From the IMG/VR virus record IMGVR_UViG_3300035698_019895, positions 1 to 64,000 of that record: DNA of 64,000 nucleotides. The stretch is one strand, 5' to 3'. Position numbers and translations under genes: made by a program. How positions within the stretch are numbered: the first letter of the stretch is position 1; each line of letters begins with the position of its first letter. Below are positions 1 to 6,950 of this stretch, in pieces. The notes beneath the pieces were generated by a model, which was given only the letters and a program-made list of their open reading frames with translations, did not search any database and had not been told where the DNA came from. This DNA comes from a virus.

Positions 1-2
1 AT

Positions 3-557
3 AAAAAATTTACTACTATTGATGAAGAAAAATTAAATGAAATTGAAGCTCCTAGAGAATCTTATCAAAAAGATTCATTTTTAGAAACTGCTTTCATGAT
101 ATGCACTAAGGAAGAATATGAATTATTGCATGATATATTTGTTAAATCAAAAACATTTGAAGAAGCAGCCAAAAAAAGAAAACTCACTAAACAACGAATC
201 GAACAATTATATTCAGAAATTATGAATAAACTTAGAAAAAAATTATATATATCTGTTTTAAAGAAGACAAGCGAAAAATGGAATAAACAAGAAAAATTTG
301 ATATTACTATACCATCGGGATGGCATAGAAACAAACTTGAAAATTTATCTGATGAATGGTTTAAAGAAAAAATTACAAAATATGAATTTTATGATAGAAT
401 AGGTGAATCTTCTCGTAATCTAACTACAAAACAATTATTATCATGGAGAATGAAAGATAAACTAACAAAAAAAGAAAGAAAAGAAAAAATAGAAATATTG
501 AAAGAAATAAATAAGAAAAAGGAGAAAAAAGATGAAAGACTTAAATACTCTCTATAG
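3..557 (+). CDS. sigma-70 region-4-like protein, 5' end outside the window
   Basis: The reading frame is open to the left edge with no in-frame start before ATG 96, so the gene probably begins upstream. After ATG 96, residues 19-48 (KTFEEAAKKRKLTKQ then RIEQLYSEIMNKLRK) have the spacing of a sigma-70 region 4.2 helix-turn-helix. The acidic stretch before it also resembles the linker ahead of region 4. A lysine-rich tail of about 100 residues follows and is not typical of sigma factors. The gene overlaps dnaX by 26 bp. A phage sigma-like factor is possible but only the HTH is visible. Confidence 0.6.
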   Translation, partial: KKFTTIDEEKLNEIEAPRESYQKDSFLETAFMICTKEEYELLHDIFVKSKTFEEAAKKRKLTKQRIEQLYSEIMNKLRKKLYISVLKKTSEKWNKQEKFDITIPSGWHRNKLENLSDEWFKEKITKYEFYDRIGESSRNLTTKQLLSWRMKDKLTKKERKEKIEILKEINKKKEKKDERLKYSL

Positions 558-1581
558 ACCAAAAAAATGGGGAGATGTAAAAGGACAAGATAAAACTATT
601 TCTATGTTGCAAAAACAAGTTATTTCTAAAACAGGATTATCAAACTCTTATATTTTAGCAGGAAAAAGTGGTATTGGTAAAACTACATTGGCTAGATTGT
701 TCTTTATGGCTATGAACTGTCAAAATCTATCCAAAATAGGTAATCCTTGCCTAAAATGTCCATCTTGTACAAATATGATGTTTGAGTTAAGAGAAGTAAA
801 TGCTAGTGATTCAAGAGGTATTGATGATATGAGAGACTTGATTAGAGATATGCATTTAATGCCCGCTACAGGCAAATTTAGAGGGGTATTACTAGATGAA
901 GTACATATGCTCTCAAAACCTGCTTGGAACTGCTTGTTAAAGCCAATAGAAGAGTCAAAACATGCAATATGGCTCTTCTGTACTACTGAAATACATAAAA
1001 TCCCAAAAACAATACAAACACGCTGTCAAATATATAAATTAACTCCTCTTAGATGGACTGATATACATAATAGACTTAAAACAATAGTAGATGACATTAA
1101 AATGTCTATATCTGATGAAGAATTGTGGACTATCGCTAGAAATTCAGATAATAATCTTCGCCAAGCTACTCATCTATTAGAACAGTATAGTGTTTTAGGA
1201 GACCTGAAAAAAGTATTAGATGATGAGGTAGATATTAACTTTCTTAATGCTTTAGCCTCTACCGAAAAAAGCGATTACAAAACCATATGGAAAGTCTTTC
1301 TTGATTGGGAGAAAAAATATGGAGATATTGATGCTTTTTTAAATAACTTAAAGTATGATTTGAATGTTTGTGTAAGAATAAAAATGGAACTAAATACAAA
1401 TGATGTAAATCCTTATAGATTAAAGAAATACAAAGAAATTATAGATAGTATTCCAGAGCAAAAATTAGTAAAAATGCTTCAATTATTATTAGGAATTCAA
1501 GAAAAAATTAGTGGTGTGTGGGATTACAATTCATTGTTTTTAGATTGTTTAGTAAATCTGAAAAATTATAAGGAATTTTAA
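532..1581 (+). CDS. dnaX: DNA polymerase III gamma/tau-type clamp loader ATPase
   Basis: AAA+ clamp-loader subunit that would load the sliding clamp for the phage polymerase. Visible are the opening LYRPKKWGDVKGQ, Walker A GKSGIGKTT (44-52), a four-cysteine zinc module (C63, C73, C76, C79), Walker B LLDEVH (120-125), sensor-1 CTTE (150-153) and the TRC motif (163-165) equivalent to the SRC arginine finger. At 349 residues it corresponds to a gamma-length protein without the tau extension. ATG 532 follows an AGGAG site. No separate delta, delta-prime or clamp gene is in the window. Confidence 0.93.
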   Translation: MKDLNTLYRPKKWGDVKGQDKTISMLQKQVISKTGLSNSYILAGKSGIGKTTLARLFFMAMNCQNLSKIGNPCLKCPSCTNMMFELREVNASDSRGIDDMRDLIRDMHLMPATGKFRGVLLDEVHMLSKPAWNCLLKPIEESKHAIWLFCTTEIHKIPKTIQTRCQIYKLTPLRWTDIHNRLKTIVDDIKMSISDEELWTIARNSDNNLRQATHLLEQYSVLGDLKKVLDDEVDINFLNALASTEKSDYKTIWKVFLDWEKKYGDIDAFLNNLKYDLNVCVRIKMELNTNDVNPYRLKKYKEIIDSIPEQKLVKMLQLLLGIQEKISGVWDYNSLFLDCLVNLKNYKEF

Positions 1582-1627
1582 AATAATGCTTGACAAACCA
1601 CCCCCCTTGGGCTATATTGTTAATGTA
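1577..1627 (+). repeat. first copy of a ~50 bp direct repeat carrying a promoter
   Basis: This segment and 1720-1770 share TTTTAAAATA, then CTTGACAAACC, then CCTTGGGCTATATTGT at the same spacing. They differ mainly in the middle of the spacer and just after the -10. The copies lie on either side of a terminator-like hairpin. Confidence 0.75.
1590..1618 (+). promoter_or_regulatory. sigma-70-type promoter P1
   Basis: Perfect -35 TTGACA (1590-1595), 17 bp spacer, -10 TATATT (1613-1618). Transcription would begin near 1625 and meet the hairpin at 1644 almost at once, so P1 alone should give only a very short RNA unless the hairpin is read through. Confidence 0.75.
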
Positions 1628-1643
1628 TACTCATACAGTATTA

Positions 1644-1668
1644 CCCCCTGCGAGGGGGCTTTCTTTTT
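1644..1668 (+). terminator. short rho-independent-like terminator between two promoters
   Basis: CCCCCT (1644-1649), loop GCG, AGGGGG (1653-1658), then CTTTCTTTTT. The stem is short but all G-C apart from one pair and is followed by a T-rich run on the + strand. It sits about 25 nt after the expected P1 start site. Confidence 0.6.
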
Positions 1669-1719
1669 CAGTATCCCTCTTAATTAAACAATACTGGGTA
1701 TTTTTAAGAAGGCCAACTA

Positions 1720-1770
1720 TTTTAAAATATCACTTGACAAACCGGTGGCCTTGGGCTATATTGTATATGT
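1720..1770 (+). repeat. second copy of the ~50 bp promoter repeat
   Basis: Partner of the repeat at 1577-1627, containing the second promoter. The -35, the CCTTGGGC block and the -10 are conserved. Confidence 0.75.
1734..1762 (+). promoter_or_regulatory. sigma-70-type promoter P2
   Basis: TTGACA (1734-1739), 17 bp spacer, TATATT (1757-1762). The predicted start near 1769 gives a short leader to the gene at 1790 and could also drive the downstream structured-RNA cluster and Ro60. Confidence 0.78.
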
Positions 1771-1789
1771 GGGCATTGAAAGAGATAGT

Positions 1790-2095
1790 ATGAAAATTTG
1801 TAACTTCTGTTATATTAGACAATCACAATATACTCTATATAAGATAATACTACATACTGATAAAGGAATCTATGAAATGGGTATAGTAACGACGCTTAAT
1901 AAAATGGAAGATTGGATATTTAAAAAGATGTATCATCTAAGTGCTTCACAAATACTTTTGTTAAGACCAGACTTAGTGCGTGAGTTTTTTGTAGATTATA
2001 AATTAGGTGAAGAAATAAAAAGTTGGTTCTTTGAAGAACACTTCATCTGTATCGAATGTTATAAAGATTATAAAAGTCAAGTTCCAACGAAATAA
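1790..2095 (+). CDS. small protein with two CxxC zinc knuckles
   Basis: About 101 residues. It opens MKICNFCYIRQSQYTLY and carries a second CIECY pair near the C-terminus, a treble-clef or zinc-ribbon arrangement. ATG 1790 is preferred over the upstream in-frame ATG 1745 because the latter lies inside promoter P2. The family is not recognised. Confidence 0.6.
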   Translation: MKICNFCYIRQSQYTLYKIILHTDKGIYEMGIVTTLNKMEDWIFKKMYHLSASQILLLRPDLVREFFVDYKLGEEIKSWFFEEHFICIECYKDYKSQVPTK

Positions 2096-2113
2096 AAGTT
2101 CTTTGAAAAATTT

Positions 2114-2252
2114 GGTAGTAGCGAGAAAAGGGTTACTTCAATACGAGAAAAAAGCTCGATTTCATATCGAGCATTGTATAAAATGCCGAAAGGCAGGCTA
2201 ATTAAAAAGGAGTGCTCAACTCTTTATCACTCTCTTTTCAACTTCCTCTACC
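2114..2252 (+). ncRNA. Y-RNA-like structured RNA, element 1
   Basis: Ends pair GGTAG (2114-2118) with CTACC (2248-2252). An inner helix pairs 2125-2132 with 2232-2239, and the motif TTACTTC follows its 5' strand. The interior has a strong hairpin GCTCGA/TCGAGC (2154-2172) and a GAAA-tetraloop hairpin TGCC/GGCA (2184-2195). The same outer architecture occurs in three neighbouring elements, and the next recognisable gene is Ro60, the known Y-RNA-binding protein. Confidence 0.65.
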
Positions 2253-2269
2253 AATTAAAAAAATATATT

Positions 2270-2336
2270 TTGAGGCAGTGATACAAGCGTTACTTCTATA
2301 ATCAGGAAAATACACGCTTATAACTTTTCTCCTCAA
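2270..2336 (+). ncRNA. Y-RNA-like structured RNA, element 2 (minimal)
   Basis: TTGAGG (2270-2275) pairs with CCTCAA (2331-2336). AAGCGT (2285-2290) pairs with ACGCTT (2314-2319). Between them are CAGTGA on the 5' side and AACTTTTCT on the 3' side, matching the other elements, and TTACTTC follows the inner 5' strand. At 67 nt it is almost only the shared stem with a small loop. Confidence 0.62.
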
Positions 2337-2343
2337 TTAAAAA

Positions 2344-2460
2344 TGAGTTAGATACTAAGTTTTCTTAATTGTACTCCCTATATCTCTATAGTTGTACGCT
2401 ATATATCTGTACTTAACAACTAAGTGGTAAGCGGTAGTGTGTATATAAGTGTCTAACTCA
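2344..2460 (+). other. long stem-loop of unknown type in the RNA cluster
   Basis: TGAGTTAGA (2344-2352) pairs perfectly with TCTAACTCA (2452-2460), closing a ~117 nt structured segment. It lacks the TTACTTC signature of the Y-like elements but contains a GGTAGTG string near its 3' side. It may be a further RNA or a spacer structure. Confidence 0.5.
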
Positions 2461-2463
2461 ATC

Positions 2464-2595
2464 CATTAGAGTAGTGAGATGAGAGTTACTTCGACTTGTA
2501 ATCGAGTGATGTGGGTTCGAATCCCACAAATGTCTTCGGACATGATAGCTTAATGGCAAAGCACTAAATCTCTCTCATCGGTTTTCTCTCTATTA
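2464..2595 (+). ncRNA. YrlA-type Y RNA with a circularly permuted tRNA domain
   Basis: The outer stem pairs TAGAG (2467-2471) with CTCTA (2588-2592), and GATGAGAG (2478-2485) with CTCTCATC (2572-2579). Inside, tRNA parts occur in rotated order. First comes an anticodon-like arm with loop CTTGTAA. Next is a perfect T arm, GTGGG TTCGAAT CCCAC (2511-2527). Then the acceptor strands ATGTC and GACAT are joined by a TTCG tetraloop (2530-2543). Last is a D arm, GCTT AATGGCA AAGC (2548-2562). Bacterial YrlA RNAs are known to have a Ro60-binding stem and a tRNA-mimic module. Confidence 0.82.
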
Positions 2596-2604
2596 TTGAA
2601 ACCC

Positions 2605-2644
2605 CTCGTTTGTTTCCTTATACGGGAAGAACAAAGCAAACGAG
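2605..2644 (+). other. stem-loop in the RNA cluster
   Basis: CTCGTTTG (2605-2612) pairs with CAAACGAG (2637-2644), with TTCC/GGAA inside. No T-run follows, so it does not look like a terminator. It may be a processing or spacer hairpin between Y-like RNAs. Confidence 0.5.
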
Positions 2645-2657
2645 TATATAAATTAAA

Positions 2658-2724
2658 TAGAGTAAGTGGCGAAAAAGGGGCTGATGACAACAGGTAACGC
2701 TGTTGACAACCTACATTTACTCTA
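2658..2724 (+). other. two-tier stem-loop in the RNA cluster
   Basis: TAGAGTAA (2658-2665) pairs with TTACTCTA (2717-2724), and CAACAG (2688-2693) with CTGTTG (2700-2705). It is compact, structured and non-coding. It lacks the TTACTTC motif. Confidence 0.5.
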
Positions 2725-2725
2725 A

Positions 2726-2815
2726 CCATAGAGTAGTGAGGAAAGAGATACTTCAGGAACCGACCTGTCAAAAGGTTGATAAAAAGCACTCTTTCTAGTT
2801 TTCTCTCTTTATTTA
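2726..2815 (+). ncRNA. Y-RNA-like structured RNA, element 4
   Basis: GAAAGAG (2741-2747) pairs with CTCTTTC (2789-2795). The 5' flank AGAGTAGTGAG is shared with the permuted-tRNA element, and so is the 3' flank AGTTTTCTCTC. ATACTTC follows the inner 5' strand. A small interior hairpin replaces the tRNA module. It lies 60 nt upstream of the Ro60 start codon. Confidence 0.65.
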
Positions 2816-2875
2816 GATTGAATATTTGGGGAAGCGTAAAAAATAAAATTCTCTTCAAAACAAAAGGAGCTTATT

Positions 2876-4414
2876 ATGTCAAGATTTAACACAAGAAACA
2901 CAGAAAAGAATCAAGCAGAAAATTTTGCTGGAGGTGAAGCTTTTAAAGAAACACCCGCCTTAGAATTTATATCCATCCTTTTAACATCCTTTGTACAAGA
3001 CCAGTACTATCGTTCTTCTGACGATACTCTTAAACGATTAAGAGCATTAATTAAGAAAATAAATGACAAGAAATTTGTTGCCAAGGGAGCAATTTATGCC
3101 CGTAATGAATTTGGAATGCGTTCTATAACTCATGTTGTAGGGGGAGAATTAGCTTCTATAGTTAAAGGTGAACCTTGGATGAAAAATTTCTTTGATAAAG
3201 TAGTTCGTAGACCAGATGATATGACAGAAATATTGGCTTATTATCTTAAAGACAGCAAAGAAGACAGCAAAAAGCCTATTCCTAATTCAATGAAAAAAGG
3301 TCTTGCTAAAGCTTTTGACAAATTCAACGAATATCAACTTGCTAAATATAGAAGTGGTAATAAAGATGTATCTCTTATAGATTTAGTTAATTTAGTACAT
3401 CCAACACCTACAAAAGACAATAAAGAAGCATTAGAAAAGTTAGTAAAAGGGGAATTAAAGTCCAAAGACACCTGGGAAGTAAGACAAACACAAGCAGGGC
3501 AAAAGGCAAAGACAGAAGAAGAAAAAACAGAATTAAAGAAGCAAGAATGGATAGATTTAGTTAAAACTAAAAAGATAGGTTATTTTGCATTGCTTCGTAA
3601 TCTAAGAAATATTCTAACTCAAGCACCAGAGGTTCTTGATGAAGCTATAGAAATGTTAAAAGATGAAAAACTTATAAAAAAGTCTTTAGTGTTACCTTTC
3701 AGATTTTATGCAGCCTATAAAGAAATTAAGAGTGTACCTAGCACAAAATCTACTAAGGTTTTAGATGCTCTTTCTCAAGCATTAGATGTCTCTTGTAAGC
3801 ATATTCCAGGATTGAACGGAGATGTAATGATAGGTATAGATAACTCTCATTCTATGAAAAGTAATCAAATGTCAGATAAGAGTAAGATGACTAGATGTGA
3901 TGTTGCTTGTATATTAGCTTGTATGTTACACAAAAGGTCTCCTAACACTATCACTTCAGTGTTTGCAGACGAATTCAAAGTAACAAATTTATCTCCATCT
4001 GCTACAGCATTACAAAATATGCAATCTTTAGAACATGCAGATGTAGGATTGGGATATCAAACTAATGGTTTTAAAGTTGTAGAATATGCAACTAAAAATA
4101 AAATTAAACTAGATTACTTCGTTATATTTACTGATTTACAAATGTATGATGCTGAAGGAGTTAGATATGACAGAACTCCTCCTGCTGACGGTAGAAGTTT
4201 CAAGAAAGAATTAGCTAAATATAAGAAAGAAGTTAATTCTAAAGTAAAAGTATATTCCTTTGATTGTGCTGGTTACGGTACTTTACAAATTCCTCAAGGA
4301 GACTCAAACTCTTATTTAATACCTGGGTTTTCTGATAAGATTTTTGATATAATGGAAGTTTTAGAACAAGACCGAGAAGCTCTTATAAACAAAATAAATG
4401 CAATAGAATTATAA
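2876..4414 (+). CDS. rsr: Ro60 ortholog: TROVE domain plus vWA domain
   Basis: Ring-shaped RNA-binding protein of the Ro60/Rsr family, which binds Y RNAs and takes part in RNA quality control. The N-terminal ~310 residues form the helical TROVE region (FVAKGAIYARNEFGMRS, FALLRNLRNIL). The C-terminal vWA domain has a MIDAS site DNSHS (D322, S324, S326) and the later Asp at FTDLQ (D420). The 512-residue length is normal. AAAGGAG precedes ATG 2876. Its position after a cluster of Y-like RNAs strongly supports the assignment. Confidence 0.95.
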   Translation: MSRFNTRNTEKNQAENFAGGEAFKETPALEFISILLTSFVQDQYYRSSDDTLKRLRALIKKINDKKFVAKGAIYARNEFGMRSITHVVGGELASIVKGEPWMKNFFDKVVRRPDDMTEILAYYLKDSKEDSKKPIPNSMKKGLAKAFDKFNEYQLAKYRSGNKDVSLIDLVNLVHPTPTKDNKEALEKLVKGELKSKDTWEVRQTQAGQKAKTEEEKTELKKQEWIDLVKTKKIGYFALLRNLRNILTQAPEVLDEAIEMLKDEKLIKKSLVLPFRFYAAYKEIKSVPSTKSTKVLDALSQALDVSCKHIPGLNGDVMIGIDNSHSMKSNQMSDKSKMTRCDVACILACMLHKRSPNTITSVFADEFKVTNLSPSATALQNMQSLEHADVGLGYQTNGFKVVEYATKNKIKLDYFVIFTDLQMYDAEGVRYDRTPPADGRSFKKELAKYKKEVNSKVKVYSFDCAGYGTLQIPQGDSNSYLIPGFSDKIFDIMEVLEQDREALINKINAIEL

Positions 4415-4425
4415 TAAAAAAAGAC

Positions 4426-4454
4426 TTGACAAATGAAGAAAAATGGGTTATAAT
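4426..4454 (+). promoter_or_regulatory. sigma-70-type promoter P3
   Basis: TTGACA (4426-4431), 17 bp spacer, TATAAT (4449-4454), both perfect. It lies in the gap after Ro60 and would give a ~42 nt leader to the gene at 4503. Confidence 0.85.
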
Positions 4455-4502
4455 GTTTAAGAAATTAAAAAGAATTATAACAAGAAAAAAGATTGTAATA
4501 AA

Positions 4503-5150
4503 ATGAATTTAACACATACTTGTCCGATATGTAATAAAGAACATGAAATGGATTGTACTCCTGAACCTTCTCAACCATGTTCACAATGTAATGTAGGTTT
4601 AGATAAAATTATTGAATTAGTTAGAGACCAATTTCAATATGGTGGAAAGAAGTATGCTCTTAATAAAGAAAGAGAAAGTACTGATGTATTATTTGACAAA
4701 CATGGTAAGAATTGGTTGTTCGGAACTATTGATAAATATACTTTCCGATTCAATAATCTTGCTAGAGAACGAGATTTATTAAAAATATCTTGTTACATGT
4801 ATATATTGTGGTTAAAACGGGGATTTCATATTGATAATAAGAGAGTAATACCTATAGATACTAATATTGAAACTAAGGAGAAACAGTTCCCTGTCTTTAT
4901 AAAAAAATATAAAGAGTTTCATAGAATTAAAATTAAAAATATCTTAATTTCTCCAATTGATGTTATTACTATAGCTATGGGGAATTTTAGTAAAGACACA
5001 TGGGAAGAAATTACTGAAAATGATTTATTTTATGTTTTTTATTGTGCTTATTTAATATGGAATGAAAAATTTGTGGAGGTAACTAATCATGATACAGATA
5101 CTAATAATGAAAAAAAAGAAAACAACTATGGAAAATCAAGAAATAAATAA
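4503..5150 (+). CDS. zinc-knuckle protein with a helical nucleotide-hydrolase-like core
   Basis: 215 residues. The N-terminus has two cysteine pairs (CPIC and CSQC). The middle (KHGKNWLFGTIDKYTFRFNN, then ARERDLLKISCYMYILW) recalls phage all-alpha dNTP-hydrolase families of the DUF5664/MazG sort, but catalytic residues are not certain. It is the first gene after promoter P3. Confidence 0.5.
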   Translation: MNLTHTCPICNKEHEMDCTPEPSQPCSQCNVGLDKIIELVRDQFQYGGKKYALNKERESTDVLFDKHGKNWLFGTIDKYTFRFNNLARERDLLKISCYMYILWLKRGFHIDNKRVIPIDTNIETKEKQFPVFIKKYKEFHRIKIKNILISPIDVITIAMGNFSKDTWEEITENDLFYVFYCAYLIWNEKFVEVTNHDTDTNNEKKENNYGKSRNK

Positions 5151-5304
5151 AAGTTCCGACAATACAATTTTAGGCTGGTGCAGTTATTGTAAAGATGCTG
5201 TATATACTGAAAACGACTATATAAAGAAAGATGGACAGCTTTATCATGTAGATTGTTGGAAACAGAAAAATAATTTTGTAGAAGAATTAGAATTTGACGA
5301 GTAA
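5089..5304 (+). CDS. small LIM/zinc-ribbon-like protein
   Basis: About 71 residues with CSYC and HVDC cysteine/histidine pairs around a QLYHVDC core, the pattern of small zinc-binding phage proteins. ATG 5089 has a GGAGG site nine bases upstream although it overlaps the previous gene by 62 bp. ATG 5128 is the alternative start. Confidence 0.55.
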   Translation: MIQILIMKKKKTTMENQEINKSSDNTILGWCSYCKDAVYTENDYIKKDGQLYHVDCWKQKNNFVEELEFDE

Positions 5305-5321
5305 AAACAAAGGAGTTGAAG

Positions 5322-5981
5322 ATGAAAAATTTTGATTTCAATACTATTCATGATTTTGATGCACATATTTTACAGTCCATTCCTAATTATAATGTTTTAT
5401 TTAATTCTATATTGCGTATAAGCGACTATTTCAAAGATTCCAAAAAAAATATCTATGACATAGGTTGTTCTACTGGTAAACTGTTAAAATATATTAACGA
5501 AGTAGAAAAATATACTGGTAATATGATAGGATTAGATAACAGCAGAAATTTATTACCAGAGAATGCTAGAGAATTTGAAAATATTAAATTTTTAGAGTGG
5601 GATTTAAACAAGCCGTTCTCATTTGAGAATGCTTGTTTAATTTTTTGTATATTTACATTACAATTTTTAAGAAAAGAATCAAGACAAGCAGTTCTAGATA
5701 ATGTATATAAAGGGCTTAATAAAGGTGGAGCGTTCATCATAGCAGAAAAAACTTATGTATCTGATGGGCAATTTCAAGATATATTTACTTTTTCTTACTA
5801 TGATTATAAGAAAGCATCCTTTTCCAACGAAGCTATATTAAACAAAGAAAAAGATTTGAGAACAATACTAAAACCTAACTATTCTCATGAAAATCTAGAA
5901 ATATTGTATAATGCAGGTTTTAGAAAAATCCAAATGTTCTACAAATTCTTCCAATTTGAAGCTTATTTATGTGTAAAATAA
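5322..5981 (+). CDS. cmoA: CmoA-like SAM-dependent enzyme (carboxy-SAM synthase family)
   Basis: Class I methyltransferase fold with YDIGCSTGK and GLDNS SAM motifs. The run FTLQFL, then LDNVYKGLNKGGA, then EK matches CmoA, which makes carboxy-SAM for wobble-uridine (cmo5U) tRNA modification. The C-terminal NAGF block also aligns. In an alignment from memory, the E. coli Arg199 that contacts the carboxylate falls on Glu here, so the exact reaction is open. ATG 5322 follows AGGAG at 5311-5315, which is better than the TTG at 5316. No CmoB was seen. Confidence 0.72.
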   Translation: MKNFDFNTIHDFDAHILQSIPNYNVLFNSILRISDYFKDSKKNIYDIGCSTGKLLKYINEVEKYTGNMIGLDNSRNLLPENAREFENIKFLEWDLNKPFSFENACLIFCIFTLQFLRKESRQAVLDNVYKGLNKGGAFIIAEKTYVSDGQFQDIFTFSYYDYKKASFSNEAILNKEKDLRTILKPNYSHENLEILYNAGFRKIQMFYKFFQFEAYLCVK

Positions 5982-5986
5982 TGATT

Positions 5987-6078
5987 ATTATACCTTAACG
6001 GGTATAATATAGAGAATGTTAGTGTTACAACGTACCCGAACGGGTATAAAAAAATAAAAAGTGTACCCTAAAGGGTAT
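5987..6078 (+). repeat. three GGGTATA hairpin repeats
   Basis: Three inverted repeats occur in the only long gap here: ATTATACC/GGTATAAT (5987-6008), TACCC-GAAC-GGGTA (6033-6046) and TACCC-TAAA-GGGTA (6064-6077). Each is followed by TATAA or an A-run. The last ends about 18 bp before the next start codon. They could be operator sites or mRNA hairpins. Confidence 0.65.
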
Positions 6079-6095
6079 AAAAAAAGAGTAAAAAT

Positions 6096-6950
6096 ATGGT
6101 TATTTCTAAAAAGTTAAGACAAGATTTAGATAAAATTGTAAAAAGAGAAGTTGCTGGTAAAAAAGTTTGTAGCATGTTATCTGGTGGTATAGATTCATTT
6201 GCAATAACTTATTTAGCTAGTAAATATGCTTCAAAACTAAAATCAGTAGTTGTTACTAATGGTGTAGATGGACAAGATGCAATTTTTGCAGCATTGTGTG
6301 CGAAAGCGATTTGTGCAAAAGGAATAAATGTCTATTTAGATATACTAAAATTTGATGCACAAGATGCTTATAATGTAACTAGAGATTTCTTAAAGAAATT
6401 TCCATGCAAAACTATTGTTAGATTGCAATGTGGTTTAATTACAGAAGTATGTGCAAAATATGCACAAAGTAATGGTTTTGACTCTCTATTATGTGGTGAT
6501 GGTGCTGATGCTGTATTTGGTAGCACTGGTCATATGCGTAGAAAGAGCATAAGACCAGATTTCAATGCTATTAAACGAGAGACTTGCGAAAAGGGCATAT
6601 CAGAGGGTGTTGGGAGCGATTTCGTTGCTATATGTCGCTATTATAGCTTAAAACCGGTACTTCCATACCGGGATGCAGACTTTATAAACAACTATGTAGA
6701 TTTAGATGATAAGATAGTAAATAAGCCAAAAGAAAAACAGATATTACGAAGTGCTTTTGAAAAAGAGCTACCACGAGATTTAGTTTATAGAGAAAGATTA
6801 ACATTGCAAGTGGGAGTAGGAATTAAAGAAAAACATATAGAATTGTTGAGAAACGATTCACCAAAAGGTTATAAGAGTCCTAGATATCTTATAAAGGAGA
6901 TAATAAATGACTTACAAAGTCATCAGTTTGTTTTCGGGTACAGGGGGTAG
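6096..6950 (+). CDS. AsnB-like PP-loop synthetase without a glutaminase domain
   Basis: ATP-pyrophosphatase of the asparagine-synthetase/beta-lactam-synthetase type. The PP-loop SGGIDS is at 29-34 and GDGADAVFGST at 134-144, matching the GxGADExFGG element of AsnB. The N-terminal Ntn glutaminase half of AsnB is absent (284 residues in total), so it would use ammonia or another amine and adenylate an unknown acid. It overlaps the DNA methyltransferase by 44 bp. A link to DNA-base modification is inference only. Confidence 0.72.
   Translation: MVISKKLRQDLDKIVKREVAGKKVCSMLSGGIDSFAITYLASKYASKLKSVVVTNGVDGQDAIFAALCAKAICAKGINVYLDILKFDAQDAYNVTRDFLKKFPCKTIVRLQCGLITEVCAKYAQSNGFDSLLCGDGADAVFGSTGHMRRKSIRPDFNAIKRETCEKGISEGVGSDFVAICRYYSLKPVLPYRDADFINNYVDLDDKIVNKPKEKQILRSAFEKELPRDLVYRERLTLQVGVGIKEKHIELLRNDSPKGYKSPRYLIKEIINDLQSHQFVFGYRG

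Noticed and set aside
1590-1793. 67-residue + strand open frame
   Set aside because: It overlaps both promoters and the terminator, and its sequence is just the translated promoter repeat.
2550-2858. 102-residue minus-strand open frame over the RNA cluster
   Set aside because: It is the complement of paired stems, has no ribosome site and no recognisable protein features. Structured RNA explains the region better.
5987-6078. Interpretation of the three hairpins as rho-independent terminators
   Set aside because: Each hairpin is followed by A's, not T's, on the coding strand, and the T-runs on the other strand precede the stems.
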